DNA of 64,000 nt from Secundilactobacillus silagincola (GTDB taxonomy: Bacteria; Bacillota; Bacilli; Lactobacillales; Lactobacillaceae), in the NCBI RefSeq assembly GCF_002583405.1, contig NZ_BCMJ01000002.1, forward strand, positions 310,001-374,000, given 5' to 3'. The notes below the pieces were generated by a model that worked only from the letters and a program-made list of their open reading frames with translations, made no database searches and was not told where the DNA came from. Both the position numbers and the translations under genes were made by a program. Below are positions 32,751 to 40,775 of the stretch, piece after piece (within the stretch, counting starts at the first letter, position 1; every line of letters starts with the position of its first letter).

Positions 32751-33377
32751 TTAGTTAAAGAACCATTCACTTGCTTTACTGTATAGCTTTTCAACCGTTT
32801 CTGGTTTATCGTCGCCAGGCTGGTTCTGATCTCCTTTTTGACCCGAACGAGAAAGAATGTAACACAGGCACTTGTAGCTTTCTCGATACTGATTGATTTC
32901 ATCATTATCCAGCTGTAAGTTGGCACCAGGAAGGGTTGGCAGTAGCGAATCTCGCTCGTAAATGCAGTCGCCATAGACGATTTTCCATTGTCCATTAATC
33001 TTTTTTAGTTCACTAAAGATTCGAACGTAAGATACTAGGTCAAATTCGTTACCATCAATTTGTTGACGAGGTGAAAGCATGGTTACGGACATTTCGGCAA
33101 TCGCCTTATCGCCGTTCAACCAGACCATGGTACTGTTCATCTTGTGTTTGGAGCCACCGCCACCGGCAGCTTTAGTTTTTGCAATGTAGTCTTTAGCAGG
33201 ACCGTTGAACCAAGAAACGTGAATCGTGGCATCATCGCTGTAACAGGCAGCTTCTTGGTCGAAGTAACCATTGTCGCGTGTATAACGTTCGTATTCTAAC
33301 AGTTCACGAATTTTTTGCCGGTCCATTACTTCTGCATCAGTTTGATCAAATGGAACATCATGAAAATCTTTAATCAT
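32751..33377 (-). CDS. SnoaL/NTF2-like protein
   Basis: 208 residues with an NTF2-like cone fold pattern: DRQKIRELLEYERYTRDNGYFD helix pair, then strands AACYSDDATIHVSWF and KAIAEMSVTML, and YVRIFSELKKINGQWKIVYGDCIYERD. Such proteins act as small dehydratases, isomerases or ligand binders; the substrate is unknown. AGGAGG precedes the ATG. It is the second gene after the metallo-beta-lactamase-fold protein, under a MarR-type operator. Confidence 0.82.
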   Translation of the reverse strand: MIKDFHDVPFDQTDAEVMDRQKIRELLEYERYTRDNGYFDQEAACYSDDATIHVSWFNGPAKDYIAKTKAAGGGGSKHKMNSTMVWLNGDKAIAEMSVTMLSPRQQIDGNEFDLVSYVRIFSELKKINGQWKIVYGDCIYERDSLLPTLPGANLQLDNDEINQYRESYKCLCYILSRSGQKGDQNQPGDDKPETVEKLYSKASEWFFN

Positions 33378-33420
33378 CTTAATTCCTCCTTAGGGGTAAC
33401 TTGAAGCAAATTATTTTGTG

Positions 33421-34293
33421 TTAGTTGCATGGATTATAGTGAACGGGGATGAAACGATAGCCCGGTGTGTTCTGATTCTTGACGATGTGACCAATCCCAG
33501 GGAAGGGTAGGTGAGCACCGGCAATTAATTCTTGATCGTCGACGACTTGTTCCACAGCCCTTTTAGCCGTTGAAATTTCGGTATTGACCCGTTTTTCATC
33601 GAATTTACCCAAAACGATTTCAATGTCCAGATCAGTGAGTTGAACGTCTGGATCGTGAAGCACATCGCCCCAGACAAACAGTTTCTGTCCTTGCGATTCA
33701 ACTTGATAGCCTGTGTGTCCCATCGTATGGCCGGGTAGGGCAACGGGGGTGATGCCAGCACTAATTGCGTCATTGCTGTCGAATAGGATGCACTGGTTTT
33801 TCGCCATGTATGGCGCCAATAAATCTTTGAGGTTAGGAATGATGTTCACCCAGAAATCGTAGTCTGTTTTTTTCAAATAAACGGTAGCGTTTGGAAACGT
33901 CATCTGGTTATCGATTACCAGACCATTAATGTGGTCCGGGTGGGCGTGCGTTAACAAGATCTGATCCACGTCTTCAGGTTCATAACCGGAAGCCTTTAGA
34001 TTGGTTAACATGCTGCCCATGTTTGGCCCAAGCACATTGCCACTTCCTGTATCGATTAAGGTAACGTCCTGACCAGTATTAATTAAATAGGTGTTGGAAT
34101 CGACCTTAATATTTAGCCGGCCATCAATCATGGTTGTATTCGTATAGTTAGTTTTCCAAATGTTAGTGATGGATTCTGCATCGCTGCCATAGTAGGAATC
34201 GGTGGTACCAGCAGTGAAGCCATCGTATAAAGCTGTGATTTCATAATCACCAAGTTGAATTCTAAAGTATCCAGGAACTTGCTGTTTTATCAT
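33421..34293 (-). CDS. Metallo-beta-lactamase-fold hydrolase
   Basis: 290 residues with the metal motif HAHPDH (LLTHAHPDHINGL), an upstream LIDTGSG strand, and the third ligand His in LPGHTMGH. Family members hydrolyse lactones, thioesters or similar; a quorum-lactonase-like assignment would be over-reading. Start ATG 34293 with AGGAAG 6 bases upstream. First gene of a two-gene unit with the SnoaL-like protein, divergent from a MarR regulator. Confidence 0.88.
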   Translation of the reverse strand: MIKQQVPGYFRIQLGDYEITALYDGFTAGTTDSYYGSDAESITNIWKTNYTNTTMIDGRLNIKVDSNTYLINTGQDVTLIDTGSGNVLGPNMGSMLTNLKASGYEPEDVDQILLTHAHPDHINGLVIDNQMTFPNATVYLKKTDYDFWVNIIPNLKDLLAPYMAKNQCILFDSNDAISAGITPVALPGHTMGHTGYQVESQGQKLFVWGDVLHDPDVQLTDLDIEIVLGKFDEKRVNTEISTAKRAVEQVVDDQELIAGAHLPFPGIGHIVKNQNTPGYRFIPVHYNPCN

Positions 34294-34311
34294 GATCATC
34301 TTCCTTTCTCA

Positions 34312-34347
34312 TCGATTGAAAGACGACGTTGAACTTGTTTCAATCGA
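34312..34347. promoter_or_regulatory. Inverted repeat in the leader of the metallo-hydrolase unit
   Basis: TCGATTGAAA (34312-34321) and TTTCAATCGA (34338-34347) are perfect 10-base arms between the promoter and the start codon of the minus-strand unit. A role as operator or leader hairpin is not decided. Confidence 0.55.
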
Positions 34348-34355
34348 GTGACTAT

Positions 34356-34416
34356 AGATTATCATCAACTATTGATTTTGTCAACAGTTGATAAAATCTT
34401 TTATTTTTGCTATTCT
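34356..34416. promoter_or_regulatory. Divergent promoters with MarR-type operator
   Basis: Minus: TTGACA (34379-34384), 17 bases, TAATCT (34356-34361). Plus: TTGATA (34388-34393), 17 bases, TATTCT (34411-34416). TCAACTATTGA...TCAACAGTTGATA forms an overlapping dyad (about 34363-34393) that covers both -35 boxes, so the MarR protein could control both directions. Confidence 0.75.
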
Positions 34417-34430
34417 AAAGCTCAAGGGAA

Positions 34431-34901
34431 GTGACTGAATTGGACTCATTAGGAATAGGTATCTCTACTGGTGTGTTTTCAAGAAAAACACAGATGTACA
34501 TGAAGTATTTCGTTAAAAAAATGGGGCTGACAGAAGTTGATGCCATTATTTTGATTAACGTGAAGGAAAATCCTGGAATCATTCAGGATCAGATCGGTCA
34601 TAACTTATCAGTAGATAACGCCATGGTGGCGCGGAGCCTGAAACGCATGGAAGCGGATGGCCTGCTTAAACGGGTGATTGATGAGAATAATCAACGGACT
34701 AAAAAGGTCTACATTGAACCATTGGGGGACAAAACAGTCACCCAAATTGTTGATGCAATGTCATACTGGGATTCACTGATTGTTGATGGCCTATCAGAAA
34801 AAGAAAAAGGAACATTGGTATCAGCTTTAGCCTTTTTAAAACAGCGTGCTGAAAAAATCAATGTTAATGATGTGCTGGCCGCGCGGGATAAACTAGAGTA
34901 A
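34431..34901 (+). CDS. MarR-family transcriptional regulator
   Basis: 156-residue winged-helix protein (GLTEVDAIILINVKENPG, NAMVARSLKRMEADGLLKR, NNQRTKKVYIEPLGD wing). Start either GTG 34431 or TTG 34440; the latter has better spacing from AAGGGAAGTG. It is divergent from the metallo-hydrolase/SnoaL unit, with a shared operator region, and is the likely regulator of that unit. The operator differs from the TTGCG-CGCAA element of the other MarR gene. Confidence 0.88.
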   Translation: MTELDSLGIGISTGVFSRKTQMYMKYFVKKMGLTEVDAIILINVKENPGIIQDQIGHNLSVDNAMVARSLKRMEADGLLKRVIDENNQRTKKVYIEPLGDKTVTQIVDAMSYWDSLIVDGLSEKEKGTLVSALAFLKQRAEKINVNDVLAARDKLE

Positions 34902-34924
34902 TAATCGAATCGATATCAAAATAA

Positions 34925-35000
34925 CCAAGCTTAATTCAACATAAATAATGCCTATTCCACGATTGGTGGAGTAGGCATTATTTATGTTGAATTAAGCTTT
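34925..35000. terminator. Very long bidirectional terminator hairpin
   Basis: About 28-base perfect arms from AAGCTTAATTCAACATAAAT (34927) to its complement ending 34999, with an inner TCCAC/GTGGA pair. The right arm includes the last two codons and the stop of the minus-strand dehydrogenase gene. Confidence 0.85.
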
Positions 35001-35876
35001 CAAAAAGTCAGGTTGTTGAAATTCTGGATTGGGATAGTGGTAAAAGCCCTCACCAGATTCCATCCCTAATTTACCTTCAGCCAGCCGTTGTTTTAATTTA
35101 GCCGTAATCTGACCATCTGGATCCATAGTTTTTGGTAACGGGACGGCTGTTAACGTACGGGCACCAATCATATCCAGAATGGCGAAAGGTCCCATCTCGG
35201 CACCAGTAGCAAGCATCCAAGTTTTATCAATGGTTTGTGGATCAGCCACGCCATTGACCCATAGCGACATGCCAGAAACCATTAGCGGTGTCAGCAGGGA
35301 ATTCAGGATATAACTAGGGTGTTCTTTTTTAAGCTGAATGGGGATCATGCCGATGGCTTTAGCAAAGGCCACCACTTCTCGATAAACTTCCGGATCGGTT
35401 TTGGGTGAGCCCATGATTTCTGCGGTGTTATTGACCCAAATATGGTTGGCAAAATGCATGTTCAATAGGCGTTCTGGATGACTTGTGGCAGGCGCTAATT
35501 GACTAGGGAGCAAACTGGAAGAGTTGCTGGAGAAAATAGCTGTAGCGGGAGCCAGTTCACTAATTTGCTGGTAAAATTTGGTTTTTAAATCAAGGTTTTC
35601 AGGGATCGCTTCGATGACTAAATCAGCCTGTTTAACAGCCTTTGCCAGGTCACTAGTATAAGTTAGGCGTGAAACGCCAGCTTTAAAGTCAGTTTCGTTC
35701 ACGTTTAAATCAGTCTGATAACTGGGTTGTAAAGCTGCAACTCGTTTTTTAGCGGCGTTAAGGGCGTCTTCATTAATATCGTAGATGGTAACTGGGAATC
35801 CTTTGTATGCTGCCTGATAGGCGATTTGACTGCCTAATACACCGCCACCGGCAACGGTAAGCATTTTAATTGTCAT
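34992..35876 (-). CDS. 3-hydroxyacyl-CoA dehydrogenase-family protein, second copy
   Basis: 294 residues; paralogue of the 25290 gene with VAGGGVLGSQIAY, YDINED, SSNSSSLLPSQL, MHFANHIWVNNTAEIMGSPKTDP and a similar C-terminal domain. ATG 35876 follows GGAGGC; an upstream in-frame start lies before that site and is rejected. Its final codons form part of the long terminator stem. Encoded next to a TetR regulator transcribed in the same direction from upstream. Substrate unknown. Confidence 0.87.
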   Translation of the reverse strand: MTIKMLTVAGGGVLGSQIAYQAAYKGFPVTIYDINEDALNAAKKRVAALQPSYQTDLNVNETDFKAGVSRLTYTSDLAKAVKQADLVIEAIPENLDLKTKFYQQISELAPATAIFSSNSSSLLPSQLAPATSHPERLLNMHFANHIWVNNTAEIMGSPKTDPEVYREVVAFAKAIGMIPIQLKKEHPSYILNSLLTPLMVSGMSLWVNGVADPQTIDKTWMLATGAEMGPFAILDMIGARTLTAVPLPKTMDPDGQITAKLKQRLAEGKLGMESGEGFYHYPNPEFQQPDFLKA

Positions 35877-35959
35877 TAAAAAAGCCTCCTTATTTGTTAT
35901 CAATTATAAGGAGACTGATAGCAAATAAGGAGAGCCAGAAAACGGGATTGTGTCCCAAA

Positions 35960-36532
35960 TTATTTTAGTTGGAAGAGATTGGCAAAATTAATGTTAAAGG
36001 CAGCTAGTGCACCAGTAGTCAAACGAGTAAGCTGATTTGCTAATTCATCAGGGGTACTGGTACCGTCAGTTCGTAGCCAGTTAAGTGCCATGCCCACGTG
36101 AGCAGCTACGATGTAGGACGCGATGTTTGTCACCGGGATATCTGGTTGATTAATTTTACCGAGAATGGCGGTGTAATTGGTCATCCCTTCCTCTAGCAAC
36201 CTCTGTTCGAAGCCCAACCAATGTTGATCAACGATGAAGGACTTGTAGGCTTGCCGGTAAGCCTGACACTTTTCAAAGTAGCGTCGATAAAATATCAGTG
36301 GCGTTTGGGCTTCCTGTACCGTTTCTTGAAGCTGACTAAGTAAGTAGTCGGCTACCCAGTTGTAAAAAGCAAATTTATCAGCATAATGACGATAAAAAGT
36401 GGATTTAGAAATGCCAGCTTGCGCAATCAAATGGCGTGTACTGATAGTATCTAGTTGTTTGCCGTCATTCAATAAGTCAATGAAAGCGTTGAATAATTTT
36501 AAATCACTCGTTCTTGCTTGTTGAGTAGCCAA
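35960..36532 (-). CDS. TetR-family transcriptional regulator
   Basis: 190 residues. The N-terminal helix-turn-helix includes ISTRHLIAQAGISKSTFYRHYADKFAFYNWV (split here across about residues 31-62), typical of TetR; the ligand domain resembles the TetR_C group of the DhaS type. Start TTG 36532 with AGGTGAG upstream. It lies just upstream of, and in line with, the dehydrogenase gene at 34992, its probable target. Confidence 0.87.
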   Translation of the reverse strand: MATQQARTSDLKLFNAFIDLLNDGKQLDTISTRHLIAQAGISKSTFYRHYADKFAFYNWVADYLLSQLQETVQEAQTPLIFYRRYFEKCQAYRQAYKSFIVDQHWLGFEQRLLEEGMTNYTAILGKINQPDIPVTNIASYIVAAHVGMALNWLRTDGTSTPDELANQLTRLTTGALAAFNINFANLFQLK

Positions 36533-36581
36533 TCATCTCACCTCAGCTTCTTAATGAGTAAAGTTTAACATATTTGCCGAT

Positions 36582-36619
36582 TAAAAAAGCGATTAGCACG
36601 TGGCTAACCGCTTTTTAAC
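36582..36619 (-). terminator. Terminator after the 36639 metallo-hydrolase gene
   Basis: AAAAAAGCGATTAGC / GCTAACCGCTTTTT arms; on the minus strand a TTTTTTAAT tract follows. Confidence 0.85.
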
Positions 36620-36638
36620 ATACTGGATTTTTCAACTG

Positions 36639-37418
36639 TTATGATACGTTCACGCTTTGTGGTTGATAATTTTTAGAATCAACGCTATTAAGGGTTTGTG
36701 GTATCAGATTTGGTAGCCAAAGGTTTCTGTAAATAAAGCTGGCATTTGCAAGTAAATCGTTGCCATGACTGACGAGCAGTTTATCGAATTCGTAGTAACT
36801 TAACTTCTCAAGACTATGACGCACCTGATTAAAATCAATATTACCAGGCGCAATAGCGAGATCATCGTTTTCATTAATCAAGTTATCGGCAGCAAATAAG
36901 ATGCCGTTGTGACGGTTCCAAAGATAGGCTACCTGTCCAGCACTATGACCAGGTGTCTCAATCGCTGTAATGCCCCCAGCTAACGGAATTTGAGTATCAC
37001 CATGAATGCGGTGAGTGACCGGAGCTGGTTCAAAATAGGGACAACCCTTACCAGGACTGCCATCATACTGATGAACGGGTGGCATTGGGAAGGATTTTTC
37101 CAAAATTCCTGCATCAGCGGCACCCATCCAAATTGGTGCGTGGGATTGTGCAGCTACTAAAGCAACGTTACCGATGTGATCTGGATGGCCATGCGTAATC
37201 AGAATTTGAGTGATATCAGTAGTCTTCAAGCCTAGTTGGTCTAGGGCACGGACCACCATATTTGGGTGACCGGGTTTAACCGGATAACCAGAATCGATTA
37301 AAATCCAGCCGTCATGATCATCATGGATCAAAAAAGCGTGGACGAACCACAGCTGCAGCTGCCATAAGTCAGGCTCCAGTTGAGTAATTGATAAAGGTTC
37401 AAGATTGTCTTCACTCAA
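36639..37418 (-). CDS. Metallo-beta-lactamase-fold hydrolase
   Basis: 259 residues with ILIDSGYPV, the metal motif HGHPDH and a further ligand His in TPGHSAGQVAY, then AADNLI. Distinct from the 33421 protein. Substrate unknown. The start is TTG 37418 (LSEDNLEP) because no ATG exists before residue about 55; the ribosome site AAGAGA is weak. Monocistronic. Confidence 0.82.
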   Translation of the reverse strand: MSEDNLEPLSITQLEPDLWQLQLWFVHAFLIHDDHDGWILIDSGYPVKPGHPNMVVRALDQLGLKTTDITQILITHGHPDHIGNVALVAAQSHAPIWMGAADAGILEKSFPMPPVHQYDGSPGKGCPYFEPAPVTHRIHGDTQIPLAGGITAIETPGHSAGQVAYLWNRHNGILFAADNLINENDDLAIAPGNIDFNQVRHSLEKLSYYEFDKLLVSHGNDLLANASFIYRNLWLPNLIPQTLNSVDSKNYQPQSVNVS

Positions 37419-37634
37419 AGTAAAAATCTCTTTTCTGTTAAATGACCAGTTTAATCATCACAAAAATAGCCACTAGCAACCATCCGTTTTATCGTCAAAT
37501 CAATCTAATTATACCTTAATTATCGGACTCATTGCCGCGTTAGTCAATACACTAAAGGTTAGATATTACTGTTTTGCAGTCGTGGCTGAGTTGTTAGTGA
37601 ACTAATCTTAGATTGTTTTAATGTTGGGTGTTTG

Positions 37635-38759
37635 TTAATTCAAACCAGTCATGAATTCACTTAATTTATCCAGTCCGGTTTGCAGTTCTTTGCTCTCAAA
37701 GGCATACCCGATTCGCAGTGCGTGTTCAATGTCGAATTCAGCACCAGGGACTAGCAGCACGCCGGTCTGTTTAAATAATTGATCACAGAATTGTTCACTT
37801 GGCAGAGCGAAATCGTAGTGCAGTAAAGCCGTTGTCCCAGCTTGAGGTTTGACCCAGCTGATATGTGGCTGAGAATTAACCCAGTCGTTTAAGATGGCTA
37901 AGTTCTTTCGCACGATATCGCGGTTCCGTTTCAGTAAGGTATCTTTATGATTCAGGGCAACTTCTGCTACCATTTCGTCCAGCACACCACAGCTGATGGT
38001 GTTGTAGTCACGGTGCGACAGGATGGTTTTCATGAAGGCTTCATCATGAGTTGCTACCCAGCCTAACCGCAAGCCGGCAAGTGAGAAGACCTTTGACATG
38101 CTGCTGGTAGAAATTCCCTTGTCGTAAAGGTCGATGACTGAAGGGGAATAGGTATCAGTTTGGGTTAAATGACGGTAAACTTCGTCGCACAAAACGTAGG
38201 CGTCAACTGATTTAGCAACTTCAATGATCCGTTGCAGGTGTTCTTGCGGCATTAATGAACCAGAAGGATTATCCGGATTGTTCAGCACGATTAATTTCGT
38301 TTTATCGTTCACTAAGGTCTTTAACTGGGCGATGTCTGGCAGGTAATCATTTTCCGGTTTCAGAGCAAGCAACCGGACTGTTGCACCAATGGTTTCTGGA
38401 ATTGACTGCAGTTGCTGGTAAGTGGGCGTAACGACGACTACTTCATCGTCGGGGTCGACTAAGGTTGTCAGTACCAGACTGTTAGCACCGATTGCACCAT
38501 GGGTGGTGACCACGTTTTCAGGGGTCAAGTTTTGGTAAAGCTGCGTGATGCCTGCACGTAATTCGGGAGCACCCACGATGTTGCCATAGGTCAGTCGGGT
38601 GGTTAACATTTTCTGCGTAAAAGTTTGTTCATCAGTATCGGTTAAGCTGAGTAATGCGTGCAAGGACAGCGGTGAGACACAGGTTTCGCCGAGATTATAG
38701 GTTGCAGCTGTTTCGTATTCGTCCATCCATTGTTCGACGCCAAAGGTTTTCATTTTCAT
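37635..38759 (-). CDS. PLP aminotransferase, capreomycidine-synthase-like branch
   Basis: Fold-type I enzyme of 374 residues. The PLP lysine is in SSMSKVFSLAGLRLGW, and NNPDNPSGSLM and VLCDEVYRHL are standard. The N-terminal EQWMDEYETAATYNLGETCVSPLSL resembles the group annotated as capreomycidine synthase/VioD-like in lactobacilli, though true antibiotic synthesis is not implied. It lies 12 bases after the ornithine-cyclodeaminase-like gene, so the two form an operon preceded by a structured leader. Confidence 0.87.
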   Translation of the reverse strand: MKMKTFGVEQWMDEYETAATYNLGETCVSPLSLHALLSLTDTDEQTFTQKMLTTRLTYGNIVGAPELRAGITQLYQNLTPENVVTTHGAIGANSLVLTTLVDPDDEVVVVTPTYQQLQSIPETIGATVRLLALKPENDYLPDIAQLKTLVNDKTKLIVLNNPDNPSGSLMPQEHLQRIIEVAKSVDAYVLCDEVYRHLTQTDTYSPSVIDLYDKGISTSSMSKVFSLAGLRLGWVATHDEAFMKTILSHRDYNTISCGVLDEMVAEVALNHKDTLLKRNRDIVRKNLAILNDWVNSQPHISWVKPQAGTTALLHYDFALPSEQFCDQLFKQTGVLLVPGAEFDIEHALRIGYAFESKELQTGLDKLSEFMTGLN

Positions 38760-38771
38760 AATTAAATTCTC

Positions 38772-39818
38772 CTAAAGGTTGATAGTTTGTCCGAGGTTTA
38801 ACTTAGCAGCGTTATCCAGTGCAAGGTTAGCAGCTGCGATGTCTTGCAGCGCAATGCCCGTACTGTCAAATAACGTCACGGTTTGTGGGACCCACTGATT
38901 TTCAGTTGTTTTGGCGAGCAATTCACCAATTTCTGGTAGCTGTTCTTCGGTGACAATACCGGCTTTCACGGCCGTTTGGGCTTCCCCGACACTAGCTGAT
39001 TGTGTACGGTCATCCACGTAGAACTTAGCGGAACTGAATAACTGTTCGTCTACTTCTTGTTTGCCGGCCATATCGGCACCAATGGTATTGATGTGAGTAC
39101 CAGGTTTGACCCAATCAGCTTTGATCATCGGTTTGGTTGAAGGCGTCGCGGTAACGATGACGTCGGCTTGCTGAGTTGCTGCTTTAAGATCATCACTAGC
39201 ACTGACTTTAAGCGCAGTTAATTGCTTGGCAAGTCGTTGATGTTCCTCACTGTTGCTATCAATCGCTGGCAGAAATTGGTTGGTGAGCGTTTCAACTAGT
39301 GAATGAGCCAGTGCCTCAGCATTTCCCGGTGACACCACGTTCACAATGGTAATGTCACGTAACTTTGGTAGTACCGTCAATTCGGCCATCACCTGAAAGG
39401 CGGCCTGTGAACCGGAACCCACCAGCAGGAGCTTAGTAGCGTCTGGATTGGCTAATGTTTTAGAAGCCACCGCTCCAGCAGCGCCAGTCCGGTACCCGGT
39501 GAGGGCCGCTGCGTTAACGATCCCCTTTGGTAAACCAGTTTGGTCATCGTACAGATTAACGGTGCCGTTGAGTTCAGGCAGTTGTTTGGCATCGTTTCCC
39601 GCGAACCAGGACAGTAATTTCATCCCGTAGACACCCTGTGACTTCAAATAACCGGAACGGATATCCATGTCGGCCTGATCTGAAATGAATTCATGGTAAA
39701 TCATCGGCCAAATAGTGCCGTCGCCGGTGGCTTTTTCACGGTAAGCGTCTCCCACCACTTTGATGACACTCGGGAAATCTAATACTTGCTGTAAGTCGGA
39801 TGCAGTTAATACACGCAT
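38772..39818 (-). CDS. Ornithine cyclodeaminase/mu-crystallin-family protein
   Basis: 348 residues with the family's DMDIRSGYL and GMKLLSWF substrate region, Rossmann loop LLVGSGSQAAFQ and DSTGIALQDIAAANLA near the end. Members catalyse ornithine cyclisation, alanine or imino-acid oxidoreduction; which one applies cannot be told. GAGGAGG precedes the ATG. First gene of an operon with a PLP aminotransferase, which suggests a linked keto/imino-acid and amino-acid step. Expression is probably set by the leader at 39842-39972. Confidence 0.88.
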   Translation of the reverse strand: MRVLTASDLQQVLDFPSVIKVVGDAYREKATGDGTIWPMIYHEFISDQADMDIRSGYLKSQGVYGMKLLSWFAGNDAKQLPELNGTVNLYDDQTGLPKGIVNAAALTGYRTGAAGAVASKTLANPDATKLLLVGSGSQAAFQVMAELTVLPKLRDITIVNVVSPGNAEALAHSLVETLTNQFLPAIDSNSEEHQRLAKQLTALKVSASDDLKAATQQADVIVTATPSTKPMIKADWVKPGTHINTIGADMAGKQEVDEQLFSSAKFYVDDRTQSASVGEAQTAVKAGIVTEEQLPEIGELLAKTTENQWVPQTVTLFDSTGIALQDIAAANLALDNAAKLNLGQTINL

Positions 39819-39841
39819 ATTGAAACCTCCTCAAATTGTTT

Positions 39842-39972
39842 AAAAGAAAAAAGGTATCCACCATTCAACCCTTGTAACGCTTTGCAGCGCCGTACCTACG
39901 GGTAGAATAATGAATACCATCACTCTTATAGTCTGATATATCCGGTGACATATCGACCAAGTTTGTTCAATT
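39842..39972 (-). promoter_or_regulatory. Candidate attenuator/riboswitch leader
   Basis: On the minus strand the leader contains GATAT...ATATC, then a long compound stem (39853-39918): GGTAT-TCA...ATTC-ACCC pairs with GGGT-GAAT...TG-ATACC, enclosing a GGCGCT-GCAA-AGCGTT hairpin. The closing stem runs directly into TTTTTTCTTTT (39842-39852), an intrinsic terminator within the operon's own leader, about 25 bases before the start codon. Confidence 0.65.
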
Positions 39973-39978
39973 GCAATT

Positions 39979-40007
39979 AGTCTAGCATTGGGGAATTTGA
40001 AAGTCAA
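39979..40007 (-). promoter_or_regulatory. Promoter of the cyclodeaminase-like operon
   Basis: On the minus strand TTGACT (40002-40007), 17 bases, TAGACT (39979-39984). Start of transcription near 39972, leaving a leader of about 154 bases. Confidence 0.75.
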
Positions 40008-40115
40008 TTTTAATTTTGTATTAACCCAAGTCTCATCTGATGACAACGTGACGAGTTGCTAGTAAAAAAGCGCTTTCTAAGATAAACTTGATTCAATAGA
40101 ATAATTGGGGGGATT

Positions 40116-40775
40116 ATGATGACAGAACCAATTTTTGACGTTCAGGGGTTAAGGTACCGAAACGGTAAAAACCAGATTTTGCAAGATATTACTGTTCAGA
40201 TTGAACAGGGGGCTAATTTGACCATTGCGGGTCCATCCGGGTCGGGGAAAAGTACGTTTTTACGCATTTTAGCAACCTTACTGACACCAACAGCCGGGGT
40301 GGTGAAGTTTAATGGTAAAAAACAGTCGACCTATCCTAAGCCCGTCTACCGGCAGCAAGTTTCCTATTGTTTCCAGCAACCAACGTTGTTTGGTGAAACC
40401 GTGCGGGACAACTTAAAATTTCCGTTTGAGATTCGCAACCAAACCTTTGATGAGACTAAGGCTTTGGCTGCACTGGATTCGGTTGAGTTAAAAGCAGAGA
40501 TGCTGGATCAGCCCATCATTGAGTTATCGGGTGGTGAGAAGCAGCGAGTGGCACTGGTGAGGAACCTGCTGTTTAAGCCACAGGTATTGTTGCTGGACGA
40601 AATATCAGCAGGACTGGATGTCGATACCAAGGGTGTAGTTCACCGCTTGATTCAATCCTATCGTGAAAGTGGCGTTACCGTGCTGTCTGTCACCCACGAT
40701 GAGTCGGAAATTGCGGCTGCGGATGATTTGATGAGGATTCGCGACGGGAAGATTGAGGTGCCAGCTCATGAATAA
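40116..40775 (+). CDS. fetA: ABC transporter ATP-binding protein, FetA/YbbL-like
   Basis: ATPase of 219 residues with Walker A GPSGSGKST, signature LSGGEKQRVAL, Walker B VLLLDE and switch His in SVTHDESE. Its partner downstream belongs to the UPF0014/FetB family, so the pair matches the FetAB (YbbLM) system implicated in iron export and oxidative-stress resistance in E. coli. GGGGGG ribosome site. Overlaps the permease gene by 8 bases. Confidence 0.9.
   Translation: MMTEPIFDVQGLRYRNGKNQILQDITVQIEQGANLTIAGPSGSGKSTFLRILATLLTPTAGVVKFNGKKQSTYPKPVYRQQVSYCFQQPTLFGETVRDNLKFPFEIRNQTFDETKALAALDSVELKAEMLDQPIIELSGGEKQRVALVRNLLFKPQVLLLDEISAGLDVDTKGVVHRLIQSYRESGVTVLSVTHDESEIAAADDLMRIRDGKIEVPAHE

Noticed and set aside
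39842-39972. T-box leader for the cyclodeaminase-like operon
   Set aside because: The AGGGTGGNACCGCG antiterminator core is absent; AAGGGTTGAATGGTGGA is only superficially similar and lies on the terminator strand itself.
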